Position numbers and translations under genes: made by a program. A stretch of 64,000 nucleotides of DNA, from assembly GCA_944474755.1 (NCBI GenBank), contig OX104114.1, forward strand, positions 41,233,070-41,297,069, given 5' to 3'. Positions 33,801-44,882 of the stretch are shown here, piece by piece; position 1 is the stretch's first letter; every line of letters begins with the position of its first letter. The DNA is from Limnoperna fortunei (Eukaryota; Mollusca; Bivalvia; Mytilida; Modiolidae). The notes beneath the pieces were generated by a model. The model searched no databases. It was given only the letters and a program-made list of their open reading frames with translations, and was not told where the DNA came from.

Positions 33801-36800
33801 ATGACCTCAGTTGTCATACCTGTATTTTATTAATTACATTATAAAAAAACAAAACTACAAACATGACAAAAATAAGTTTGTTTTGTTATTTTTATAAATT
33901 TATTAACAGCATCAATTGTTTTATTACACGTCTCTTCAAATCTGATGAAGGTAAAGCCGCTTTTCATCATACAACTTTGTTGATTCATTTATTGCTGATT
34001 TCCATTTAATAACTCCAAATAACACACATGTCACTGGATACTACACAATATTTATTACCGTAGAAGCTGACAAAGGATAGTTAATGATGCAATCGCTGAT
34101 TACTGATAAATTTAACACACGTATGCATCGTTTAACACTATAAAACCTAGGGGCCAAATGTAATATTTTGTCGCCAAATGAAAAAAAATCACAATTGGCG
34201 ACATTGGCAAAGCCCGCGCAGCCCCTGGTAATATCATTTGTAGTAAAGGCGGGAAAATCCTCACTGATGTCCGAATACCACTGAACATTACGAAAGCAGA
34301 CGATCTTTTGAAAACAAAGCAAGGTCCCTGTAGAAACTCAAATGGCCGACTTCCTATGTAAAATTCCAGTAGCAAATGTCAAGGACGATAATGAACTTGT
34401 CAACAACAAAGGCATAATATAAAATATGTACATGTTATCGTGTAGAAATGTTTAAAATTGGATTTTAGCATTACAAAAGGTACAATATGGAATAACAAAA
34501 AAAATGCAAGCAAAACACTGAGCACAGCTGGGTGTAACTTTTAGTATATACATGTAGTTATTAATGTTTATTGGAGATTCTTTGAAATTTACAACTGTAG
34601 TTATCTTTGATAGTCACATATACTAGTATATTACTGTTATAATAGACAGCGTTAATTAGACATTGAAATGGATTTATATTTGTATAATTATATAGTTTGT
34701 TGTTGTAGTAAATAATGACTCTGAAGGTGTTATGTCTTTATCCTAGTTGATTTTTAAATAAGGATTTGAAGACCCAAACCCAAGAGGTTTAATGAGAAAT
34801 TTGAGAAAAATGGAAAATAAAAAAAAGGAGATATCATCCCAATAACAATTATTACCCTTTTGAAAACATTTTTGTGTTTCCAGATGCACTGACTTTTAAT
34901 ACAAAAATAAATAATGTAATAGTTGATAAAAAAATTGGAGTTCTTTTCTTGCTATTCATATATAATTTTTATAATGCTATATTGTTTGTTTGTTTGATGG
35001 TGTTTAACGCACTTTCAGCAATTTTTCAGCTACTAGTATATCATGGCGTCCAGTTTTTATTGGGGGAGGAAGCCCGAGTACCCGGAGAAAACCCCCTACC
35101 TGCGGTAGGAAAAAATACTTGATTACGTCATGACGACTTTTTCTTATTCATAGTGCTGGTAGCATTTAATATATTGATAATTGTTAAATTTGGTTGAATT
35201 CTTTAAGGATATAAAATAAACGTTGTTTTCTTTAAATCGTCTTTTTAACAGAATATTATAGTTAAAATAATTAAAGGTGCCGAATTGACTATATCAGGTG
35301 CCAAATGATATATTTTGAAAAAAAATTATTATTTCCTGGAGTATGGATTTTTTATCTGTAAAAATGCAATATGTCAGGACATAAGGGGTGAAACGATCCA
35401 CAGAAGGTTTGATGATTCTCTGTGTATAAAATTTTTTTTTGCAGTTTTCGATTTTTTGATACTTTTCACCTGGAATTCGGTTGGGTTTTGGTTTTTTGCC
35501 AATAAAATTATGTGTTTTAAAATTATTAGGTTTCTTTTCTGAAACTGATTAACCAATGGAAACAAACTTTCTAGTAATATTGTTTTGATGGTCCTCTTTA
35601 AAGTTTATTGAAAATTACAGGACTTACATGTACTTTAACATCAGGGAAATGTCATCTGCATTGCTTATAAAATCAGGTGAGCGAGACAGGCTCTTATATT
35701 AAGAGCCTCTGGTTTACTTTTAGTTATTATCGCCGCCCAGGAGGGTGGCGATATATTTGTATTCACTTTCGTTGCTAACAATGGATAAAGGAGAAAATAT
35801 TTCTAAGTACACTTAGTTACCATAAATGAACAGAAATTTGCTACAAGAATGTCAATCTTTTAACTTGAGTGAAAAAACAAGATGAGAGTTAAGTTTCGAC
35901 TGCAAAAATGCTGTAATAATTAATTTTGTTGGTTTTATATTTACGGAAGTTAATAATAGAGGGAGACCATTTTTTATCCTGGTACTGTATAATTCGGTGA
36001 TAGTTCTATCGAAGAGCGTAGGTTTGAAAAATCAGAAACCAGAATTAAGGCAATTTTGTTTATACAATTCCCGAGTATGCCGCATTTGTAAGATTCAATA
36101 TATAAATGTTATGTCAATAATTTAATTGAACAACTTAAATATTAGTTTTAATTCAAGAATATTTGTGATTCAATATACATTTGTATGACAAAAGATTACA
36201 TGCGCAAATTTAGAAATCGGCAATTCAGAATGACTTAGCTTTACATAGAACCTTATGGGGGAAAAAATTAAATTGCCTTCTGTTTAGAAATTGCAATTCT
36301 TTCTAAGCGAATGTTCATTAGATAGTCCTTAGAAATTGTGTGTTTTTAGTTCTATTGAAAATCTGAGATGTCTGCTACACAAGCTTTTATATTATATAAA
36401 AACAACTTGACTGTGATTATTTATTCTTCTGGTCCTCTACACCTACAATTTTTTAATCCAATCTAAAAATTGAGATTATTTTCTCTAATTGCCATATTGT
36501 CGAGATGATATGTATTTTGCATTTAAGCAAATGCAAACAGATAGAAAAACACATATTCAAGGTTCGAAACGTTTGATTACTAGTATACATAATACAGCCT
36601 CTAAGAAAAACACACTATTGGGTCCAAAGTATATGCTGTTAATGTATAATTTGAACAAAATATTAACTTAAAGCTTTGACACATTACAATATAATTGCAA
36701 AAAAACATAAAAATAACCTCTGTAACGTAGGTATAAACATGCTTTAAAATGCATCCCGTATTTTTTTTTTTCAAATCATTTTGACAAACGCGTGCAGAAT

Positions 36801-39800
36801 GCAGAACAAATCGGCAGCGAACTGATGCTTTGCATCAAAATTTTTCTTGTACTTTATTAATGCTAACAATTCAATCAACTTGTCTACCAATGACAAAGAG
36901 TTATGTGTTGAACGATTGTGTAGCAGTTGATTCTATTTCATTGTAATGTTGAATATACTAGTATATGGAAATGTTTGTTATAAGAAGACTGATACATGTA
37001 AGTTAATCAATCTGTTCTGCTCATTTGTTGGTACTTTATTCCCATTAAAAAAGGACAAGCTTATCCCTAATTCTGAACTACCATGAGTCCTGCAGAATTG
37101 TGGACATAAAAGCTGGTGGCTAGATGACAAACCAAAATAATAAGGGTTTGAATATTTTGCTTTAGTGAATTAAGTTAACAAGAAAATGAATTAATTCTAT
37201 CGAAATGTATCGTATCATCACCCTTGTATCGTGATACATATCGTATCGTGGGTATGTGTACTAGTATTGTTACAGCCCTACAGGACATTATAACAAGCTT
37301 AAGCCACAGCTAATAACTGAGCTAAAGGAGGTCTCAATTGACACAACTAGTGAAGGTGTTTATGAACCTACTGATGAGGTTCAAAAGGCATTGGGAAAGA
37401 CCATTACATTGCATATATATTTATACAGTTGCCTCTGTAGGGTACATATGGCCAATTAAAAATTTCTTTTTATTTTTTTGTATATAAATAATTTTCTCAC
37501 AAGATGATTTTATTGCATACATCTATTAGTGTTGTCTTGTATTATTATAATAATGTGGTGTTTTCTATTTACAGAGAAAGTCAGATTGAGTTAAGACAAC
37601 AAATTGATCTTTTAGCAGAAGGTATGTTTAGCATTGTCTGTTGTTTTCCATGACAGTAAAAGAGCTCCATAGTTTTGATAGTTAAAAGAAGACTGTAAAT
37701 TATTTACATTAAAAATATATTACAGTAAATTTTACAGTTCAAATCCCAGTTGCCAGAACTCAATCCACAGAACATCACCAGCTGGCAGATTCTAGTATAC
37801 ATAGACATGTAGAAGCCATCTCGTTGAAGGATCGACAGGTTATAATACAAAAATCCTGACTGTGCACTACAATGTGTTATATATTTGGAGACTGCTGCCA
37901 CGTGCCCTACTTGAAAAAAACCCTTATGTTGTTTCGAAAAAAAAACAATCCGTTTTTCCCTCTTTCCTTTTTACATGTATTTATTATTTGTAATCCATAT
38001 ATAGGTCTCATCCTTAATACGGCTGAAATAATGATACCTGGACATGAAACAAACATTCAGTAAATCAATCAATGTACTAGTGCACTTTATGAATTTTCAA
38101 TACTTTTACAGTAATGGCCTTTTATCTGTTCATCTTCATTTTAGAAAATGGTTTGTTTTGAAATATATCTTGTATTTCAATGATTTTTATACCCCACTGC
38201 AAACTTTTTGGGGGGTGTATAGGAATCACCCTGTCCGTCTCTCCGTCTGTCCACATCCCTTGTAAGCACAACTCCTCTTAAACCACTTGATGAAATTTAA
38301 TGAAACTTAGCATAAAGGAAGTACATTATATGTAGATGTGCAGGGTTTTTATTGACCTCGGATATCATTAAGGGGAGATCATTGGACTTGAAAGCTAAGA
38401 GGTGGGTATCGCTTTGTGAGCGTGCTTACATTCCACACTTGTTGTTTTGCTCAAAGCTGAATGTCCACATTCCACAACATGCATATTAAATACTGAATTC
38501 TCTCTCTCTTAAGATTATCTAAGTAGAGACTATCCCTTCATCAAAGCAAATATATTTTATAATATTTGTAATTGTTTTCTTTTCTTAACTAAGGCCACCT
38601 CTTTAATTTTCAGTGCAAAAGTGATTGTCTTGAGGACTACTGTATATTAACAATTTACTAGTACATTTGGATTTTTAGGGATTTTTGTTTAATTAATTTA
38701 TTGTGACAGATTTTATTACCATTTCTAAACTATGTATTGGGTCAATCAAGCTGCATGAAAATTAATACTGTTTTTGTTAGCATCTGCACATCAGTTTTGA
38801 GGAAATAAATCATATATATTATAAACATTATCTGCATGTTGCCACAGTAAGAATCCAAACCAGTTGTTTGTCTAATACAAACCAAACATATACAACTTGA
38901 GTGGATGACAAGGATTGCCAGTTTTCCTACAGGGTTTTCACTGGGTACATAGGGCTTCCTCCCCCAATAAAAACTGAATGCGACGATATAGTTAAAAAAT
39001 AGTTGAAAATGGTGTTAAACACCATTCAAACAAACAAAAAAACCTTGAGCGTACATGTATTTGGTCTTCTTCTTGTTCAGGCTTTGTAGTATACACATGT
39101 CCACTCTACTTAAATATTATAAACATCAATTGTATTTTTGTATATATATTTTATTATACTGTTCAGTCTTACAATTAATTCTTTGCATGTTTTCTTTACT
39201 TCAAGCAATCAGTATTTCAACTATACATGTATATATATTCATGAAAATCTTGGCTATCCATGGGTTACAATCCGATACTCTTATCTTCTTACTAGTATCT
39301 TTAAGAGAGGGTGGACCTGATTGTAACACTTGGCTAGCAAAGATGATTCCGGATGAGAACAATTCAACAAACAATAAATCAATGCGAAAAAGGGAAGGGA
39401 CATAGGGAACACAATTTTGACTGCCACTGTAAATGATGTGATATGGGTAGGGGTGGAGAATTAAGCCTATTGTAGACGCTACAATTGAGCTTACTCTTTG
39501 TCAAAATCTACTAAAGAGTATTCACCATGCAAGGAGTGTAGCATTCTTGAAACACGCCACCCACTATGGCTATGGTCCACTGCCAGTCTTTCCGAATTAT
39601 ATCTAACACCACACAGGGACGCACTGGCCTGCTCTTTGGTTGTTGTTTGATGTTTGATGGTGTTTAATGCCACTTTCAGCAATTTTTCAGCTATATCATG
39701 GCGTCCAGTTTTTATTGGGGGAGGAGCCTGAGTACCCAGAGAAAACCCCCGGCCTGTGGTAGGAAAACTGGTAATCCTTGTCAATTAAGATTGGAGTCGA

Positions 39801-42463
39801 GTACACCCTGCCTGCAGTGAGGATCGAACCCGCAATCTCAGTGTTGACAGACCATGTGATCAATAGTAGATGAACTACCTTGACCACTCGGCCACCGAGG
39901 CCCCGACTGCTCTTTGGGTCGAGCACTGGGAACCCTCCTACTCAGTTTACACAGTTTGGTACGTAAAAGAGTCTTACAAAGAAGCAAAACAAGTAGCATC
40001 GTCACTGTCACTCATTGGTTTGGCAGGGTAGATAAATTACAGACCTGTGGTCACTCCAATGTGCACTTGTTAAAAAAGAAAAATTGTTCTGAACCAAACT
40101 GAAGCAAATGCATTATTTTCTTCATGATATAGATTGAAAATGCTCAGATGTTATTATGTACTAACTTGTATATTTTCAGATCTAAAAAAAATTGCGGAAC
40201 TTCAAGGAATTCCAATTGATCTTGAACCATATGTAAAGAAACTGAATAATTCTAGACGTAGAGTGATGTTAGTCAATAATATTTTACAGAATGCACAGGT
40301 AACAGACTAAAATAATGAAAAAAAAACAAGGGAGATAATTCATTACATGCTCTTGTGAAGGTGAGAAGATGCCAAGGGGTGATTTCATTTACTACCTTAG
40401 CTGAAATTAACACAATACAAAAGTCAACCAATGTATCACTAATGGCTCTCTTTCATTCTGCCAGTTTTGAAATATGGTGATATACATGTATTATGGAACT
40501 CTATATGACGCTATATGAGTAACTGTGCTGGGAGCCTTACCAAGTACAATAAATTCTTGCAATAAATTACTAACATCAGCAAAGTCCAGTTCCTCTGTTA
40601 ATGTGTTTAAAAAACTTTTAAACTCAGACCACATAAAGGCACCTGAATATTTTAACATGGGTAATAGGAAAGAAAATATAAACCTTTGTCAACTAATGAA
40701 TAAAGCTAGCAACTTAAACTACCATTTGTTCATGTAACATCATTACTTGACTGATAACTGGCCCCTAACTGCCACACTGCAGGAATTGTAATGAGGACAA
40801 CTCTCACTTCTAACCTGTCCTTCATATGCAGAATATAAATGGTCACTGCAGAAAGTATGCAATGATTGGAATATCTATTTTAAATTGATTTATGTACTAT
40901 TTGGTAATGAGACTCTATTTTCTTAAATCAATAATGTAAAACTCTCATTACAGGAATTATATTAGAGTGTAAAAGATTCTTGTAACACAATATATTTTTA
41001 AATACCCACATCCATGGCAGCATGCATATATGAGTACCAATATATAAAGTTACTAGTTACATTAGTTTTTTTTCTTCCTCCCTTCACCCTTTCCTTTTAT
41101 ATATTTTATATTAGAATAATCTCACTCAATTTTTTTCCTCACATTCATGATGTAAAACTAAACTATAGAATAGACAACTATTGTTACAATTATTACTTAA
41201 TTTTTCATAAGATAACTCAATATACAGGTCAGGTTTTATTTAGTTTTGCACCATTGATAATACAGTATAACCGGTAATTTTTGCGGTGTGAAATTTTTGC
41301 GAATTGGGATTGAAATTCTAATATTTTATTTTTGCTGATTTTAATTTTTGCAGTTTTACATCTTTGACAAAAAAATATCTAGTTTATTTCAGTTGTGTAT
41401 CCTGATTAGCCTAGTGATTTGGGCTACGAGTTATGTTCCACGCTAAAGGAAAATCGTATTGAGCATGACAAGCTTCTGTTGTTCCCTGATATATGACTTT
41501 TGGTGGAATAAATTCACCTTTAAGTGTACCTAAAATACTGAAAAAAAGTGCAGAAAAAAATCTGCAAAACGGGTCAAATAAAGCGAGTTTTTTATTAATT
41601 GGGATTGCATTGACAATCAATTTACTAGTACTAGTATAAACATCCTTTGTTTTATATCAGTAGACAATAACAATAAAGGAAAATATTTTTGTGTTTTTTT
41701 TGGGATAATTAATATAATTAATATCCCGAAGGATAACAAAATATCGATCGACACAAGTTTGTGAAACTTTACCGTTATTTACTGATAGGACTTTTTTATG
41801 CGATTTTAAATTTTGCAGTCGAGTGGCAACCGCAAAAAAAACGCAAAAATTACCAGTTATACGGTAATTGAGTTATCTTTCTTACTACACTCAATTACAT
41901 TGTACATTGTATTTGTTGACATTATTCCACCTGTTGAATGTTGCGTAAGTGGAGAGAATATATATATATTGGCTCTGCCTGCTATTCAATCCATTTAAGA
42001 TTTATTTATGAATAAATATGTTTTAAACAAAAATAATAATGGCTGGTTTAAAATATAAACTAATATAAGGTCAGATCATGTTCCAATTCACACAGAGCCC
42101 ACTTGCAATAATATATTTCTTAATTTACTTTCAAAGTGAATGCTCTGCCTGTTGGTTATAATTACGGGTAAGTACAATATAGATTGTCACCATAAGTTTT
42201 GATATCCAATTATTAATTTTCACAATTTTACAGGTATGTTCATACATGTATTGTTAAACCATCCATTATTTAGGAATAAAAATTAAATTGTTTAGACCAT
42301 CACTGGTATTATATAAAGTACATCTATTTATATTATACTGAACTAATTATAATATAATTTTGTAGTTTTTTATTATTTTTAGGATCGTTTAAATAAACTA
42401 CATACAAATATTTCCAAAGAAACAGCCAAACAAAAGACTGCATTAGATCAACCAACTAAATGA
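30710..42463 (+). CDS. SNAPIN orthologue (SNARE-associated protein, BLOC-1/BORC subunit), 4 exons
   Basis: Spliced coding exons 30710-30840, 37575-37621, 40180-40298 and 42383-42463 join in phase to a 125-residue protein (human SNAPIN has 136). All three introns are GT-AG. The conserved core is plain: ESQIELRQQIDLLAE, then DLEPYVKKLNNSRRRVMLVN and NILQNAQDRL, with predominantly helical coiled-coil character. The N-terminal leader is divergent. SNAPIN is a cytosolic subunit of BLOC-1 and BORC, binds SNAP-25, and acts in lysosome positioning, endolysosomal traffic and synaptic-vesicle priming (family knowledge). Intron 1 is 6.7 kb, intron 2 is 2.6 kb and intron 3 is 2.1 kb; all hold transposon debris. 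No disruption is seen, so the gene looks functional. Confidence 0.95.
30841..34981. other. SNAPIN intron 1, first part
   Basis: No exon or clear mobile element. AACTGCGGCTATAGCCGCAGTT at 32418-32439 is a 22-bp perfect palindrome within a wider imperfect one (ATTGTCCACTT near 32397 against AAATGGACAAT near 32460). CACCTACGTAGGTG at about 31385 is another short palindrome. Confidence 0.45.
34982..35115 (-). mobile_element. SINE, 5'-truncated, in SNAPIN intron 1
   Basis: Minus-strand tail and central domain, from (CAAA)n through GTGCGTTAAACACCATC and TCCGGGTACTCGGGC to TCCTACCGCAGG. The tRNA-like head is missing. Opposite in orientation to SNAPIN. Confidence 0.85.
35375..37288. mobile_element. 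Non-autonomous hAT-type transposon, 1,898 bp, in SNAPIN intron 1
   Basis: CAGGACAT occurs exactly at 35375-35382 and 37281-37288, an 8-bp target duplication. Between them the element starts AAGGGGTGAAACGAT, and the inverse of its right end is TAGGGCTGTAACAAT (11 of 15 match). The right subterminal region carries ATACGATACATTTCGAT, also found at the left end of the 23.2 kb hAT-type element, so the two are related. No transposase frame. It ends about 290 bp before exon 2. Confidence 0.75.
37575..37621 (+). CDS. SNAPIN exon 2
   Basis: Acceptor TATTTACAG at 37574, donor GTATGT at 37622. 47 bases encode (R)ESQIELRQQIDLLAE, strongly like vertebrate SNAPIN. Too short for an ORF scan. Confidence 0.93.
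38190..38440. repeat. Dispersed mollusc-type repeat in SNAPIN intron 2
   Basis: GGGGGGTGTATAGGAATCAC, CCTGTCCGTCTCTCCGTCTG and GATGAAATTTAATGAAACTT in this order are the layout of a repeat widespread in bivalve genomes (recognition from general knowledge). Ends not defined. Confidence 0.5.
38907..39043 (+). mobile_element. SINE, 5'-truncated, in SNAPIN intron 2
   Basis: Plus-strand: GACAAGGATTGCCAGTTTTC, CTTCCTCCCCCAATAAAAAC, GGTGTTAAACACCATTC, (CAAA)n. The head is absent and the central domain is eroded. Confidence 0.85.
39629..39917 (-). mobile_element. Full-length SINE with 11-bp TSD in SNAPIN intron 2
   Basis: On the minus strand a complete copy: head with TGGCCGAGTGG and a consensus B box GGTTCGATCC, the central domain, and a tail ending CATCAAACATC. 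CTGCTCTTTGG flanks it at 39629-39639 and 39907-39917. Of the copies here this one has the best preserved polymerase III promoter. It lies inverted relative to the copy 590 bp upstream. Confidence 0.9.
40180..40298 (+). CDS. SNAPIN exon 3
   Basis: Acceptor ATATTTTCAG at 40179, donor GTAACA at 40299. 119 bases encode the best conserved part of the protein, including DLEPYVKKLNNSRRRVMLVN. Confidence 0.95.
40505..40985 (+). mobile_element. CR1-like LINE tail in SNAPIN intron 3
   Basis: ALPSTINSCNKLLTSAK and VFKKLLNSDHIKAPEYFN, then stops, then LTCPSYAEYKWSLQKVCNDW and a C-terminal tract ending near 40985. This is the order of the C-terminus of a CR1/RTE-type ORF2 with a decayed zinc finger. A 70-codon open frame at 40525-40737 is part of it. 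Confidence 0.65.
41265..41862. mobile_element. 598-bp TIR element in SNAPIN intron 3
   Basis: GTATAACCGGTAATTTTTGC (41265 onward) is inverted at 41842-41862 with one mismatch in 21. Subterminal TTTTTGCG/CGCAAAAA words recur just inside both ends. TA next to the ends fits a Tc1/mariner-type target but is not decisive. GGGATAATTAATATAATTAA at about 41702 starts an internal near-palindrome. Confidence 0.65.
42383..42463 (+). CDS. SNAPIN exon 4 (coding part)
   Basis: Acceptor TTATTTTTAG at 42382. Encodes DRLNKLHTNISKETAKQKTA plus LDQPTK, then TGA at 42461-42463. The C-terminus is shorter than in vertebrates. Confidence 0.93.
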   Translation, partial: DRLNKLHTNISKETAKQKTALDQPTK

Positions 42464-43560
42464 AATGGAAGGAAGAAACTGAGAACATTTATGTAAGATG
42501 GTTTCACCTTTGTTGTTGAAGCCATTTTAAATGTCAGGAAAATGTTTTAATGTAAAATTATAAGTTGATTCAAAGTTACAAACTTAGGAAACTACAAAGA
42601 AAGAACAAGGTTTGTTATTACAACATCATTGCATTTAAAGAGAGGAATTTGTAAATTATAAGCAGTCGAGTGAAGAAATATAGTCAGTAATTTGGACATT
42701 TCTTGGTTTTTTCTTCTGAGGTTAAGATTTGTGTTGTCCAAATTAAATTGTATCTTGTATGGAGGAAATTACAATTGTAGCTGTATACATGTAGTTTAAA
42801 GATTTATTATAGCGTATACAGTTACATGTATTAAAAATGTGTTTTCGTTTTGAAAATTCTTCATAGAAATTTAAAATCATTGAGCATTAAATAAATGTAA
42901 CTAATTTTCATTCAAGGTAATTTGACAAGCAGTGCTGCTATGTCAAATTAGGGCATGTTCATGTAACATATTTACTTGTATGTTTATTATAAATTTTTCT
43001 GATTTATACAGAATAGAAGATGCAAAATATTTATAAGAGCATAATCAGTAATCCTTTTACTGATAACTTATATTTTGCTATTCTCTTTGACAGATTAGAA
43101 TAAGAAAATGTGAAATGTCTCAAGATTAGGAATGCCATAGACACATTTTACATTACATTTTTGGGCTATTGTGATAAAGCCCTTCAACATAGTGTGTAGC
43201 CTTTACAACATGTTTTAAAGTTTTGTTTTTGTTTTGTTTTATGCAGTCAACACATAAACAGAACTGTTGATGATTGCAACACATAATATTTACCATGGAT
43301 TGTAACCAGAAGTAAGAATACAGTATACTCTTGTATTGCACACAGTTAAAAGGCTTATTGCACAAATATTGTTGAATGTTGTTCCTTGCAAAATACATTG
43401 CACGAACAAGCTAATGCAATATTATATTCTCATTGGAACAATACTCGCCAAGATTCATGCAATGAAATTGTATCTGTATATTTTGACATGTTACTTTGTT
43501 AATGTGTAATAATGTTTATATTATATGATGTGCAATAAACTAGTTTAAAACAATTGTATC
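42464..43560 (+). terminator. SNAPIN 3'UTR with two candidate poly(A) signals
   Basis: AATAAA at 42890-42895 and 43534-43539 lie 430 and 1,070 bp past the stop. Either could end the mRNA. Short frames within (for example 43153-43398 on the minus strand) have no motif. Confidence 0.5.
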
Positions 43561-43935
43561 ATATTTTGTTATCTGTGAACATTGTTTAATACATCATGTA
43601 GATTGTGATTATTGGAACAGCAGAATTCAAGAAATCTGTTGCAATTGAAAACAAATTCATAATGATCAACTATTTAAGCATTATAAATGACAACAAAATA
43701 CATTGCAAATGACGGCAGTCTCATTGCATGGTTTTGCAATAAGTGTATAAACAGTAACAAAAATAGAAGTTACAACAAGCTCACTGCACAACCTAACAAT
43801 AAATGCACTACTGGTGACAACAAAAATACATTACATGTGGCATTTAATCTACTTGCCATGTTTTACAACAGTCTAAATAGCATGAACTGCATTACATAGA
43901 CATTCAACCTTATTGTTAAGTTTTACTACAGTCTT

Positions 43936-44421
43936 TTTTATCAGGCTTTCAAGCGGACCCTTATTTTCCTAATTTTCCTTATTTTTTACACAGCCCTTAA
44001 ATTCCTAATTAAAGTTGTAAAATTCTAAAAAAGCCCTACTTTTTTGGTTAATATCCTAATTTTTTTAATTTTCAAAATTTCAAAAATAAAAATAAAAAAT
44101 AAACATAAAATAGATTAAAGTTCAATGAAGCTAGCTTTAGTATACTTTCAGAAATATGCATTTGCCACCCAGGAGACTATTTGATGGTCATACAAATGGT
44201 GTTCTGAATTGGTAATTAACTTTTGTACTATTGTTCTGTGCCCAAAATGGTGAGTAAATCTAAATTTTCAGTCTTAAATCATTAGAAAATATCACATTTT
44301 ATCCTTTATTTTTGTTTAAAAACCCCTAAAAATTCCTAAAATTGGCCCTTATTTTTTGAGAATTTAGCCCTTAAAAAGCCCTTATTTTTTGCAAAAAGTA
44401 GCTTGAAAGCCTGTTTTATCA
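43936..44421. mobile_element. 472-bp hAT-like MITE
   Basis: CAGGCTTTCAAGC (43942-43954) is exactly inverted at 44401-44413. TTTTATCA occurs at 43936-43943 and 44414-44421; its last two bases overlap the left CA, so the true duplication is 6-8 bp. CCCTTATTTT/CCTAATTTT words are repeated many times toward both ends and look like subterminal protein-binding repeats. No coding capacity. Confidence 0.7.
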
Positions 44422-44882
44422 ATCCTTCTTGGATTCTATAATGAAAATATCTTCTTCAACAAAATAGTCTTCTTATATAATCAACATTATTTTTCACCAA
44501 AAGAAATATAAAACTGATAGAAAAACTATTTAAAACCAGAAATTCTGATAGACCAGTTATTTATAAGTTCTGCAGCAAATATTTCAATGGTCAGAATAAC
44601 TGTGGTCCACGTAAAGCTTATTTTGTGCTCCTTTTAGGCAGGCATATGGTGTATTTTTGTTAATACGACATGCTAGCGCCTCTTTATGTTAAACAGAAAT
44701 GCTGTTGAAGCATGGATATGATCATGTCGGCTTTAAAGCGTACCTACGTTGTATACAAGACCGCCATGACGAGTTGCTCCAGTCCTAAAATTCGTCAAAA
44801 AGTATATATTAAAAAGTCCGCATAGTTATTCAATTTCATGTATTTTGGAGAAATATCAACGACAAAAGATGACGACAAAACA

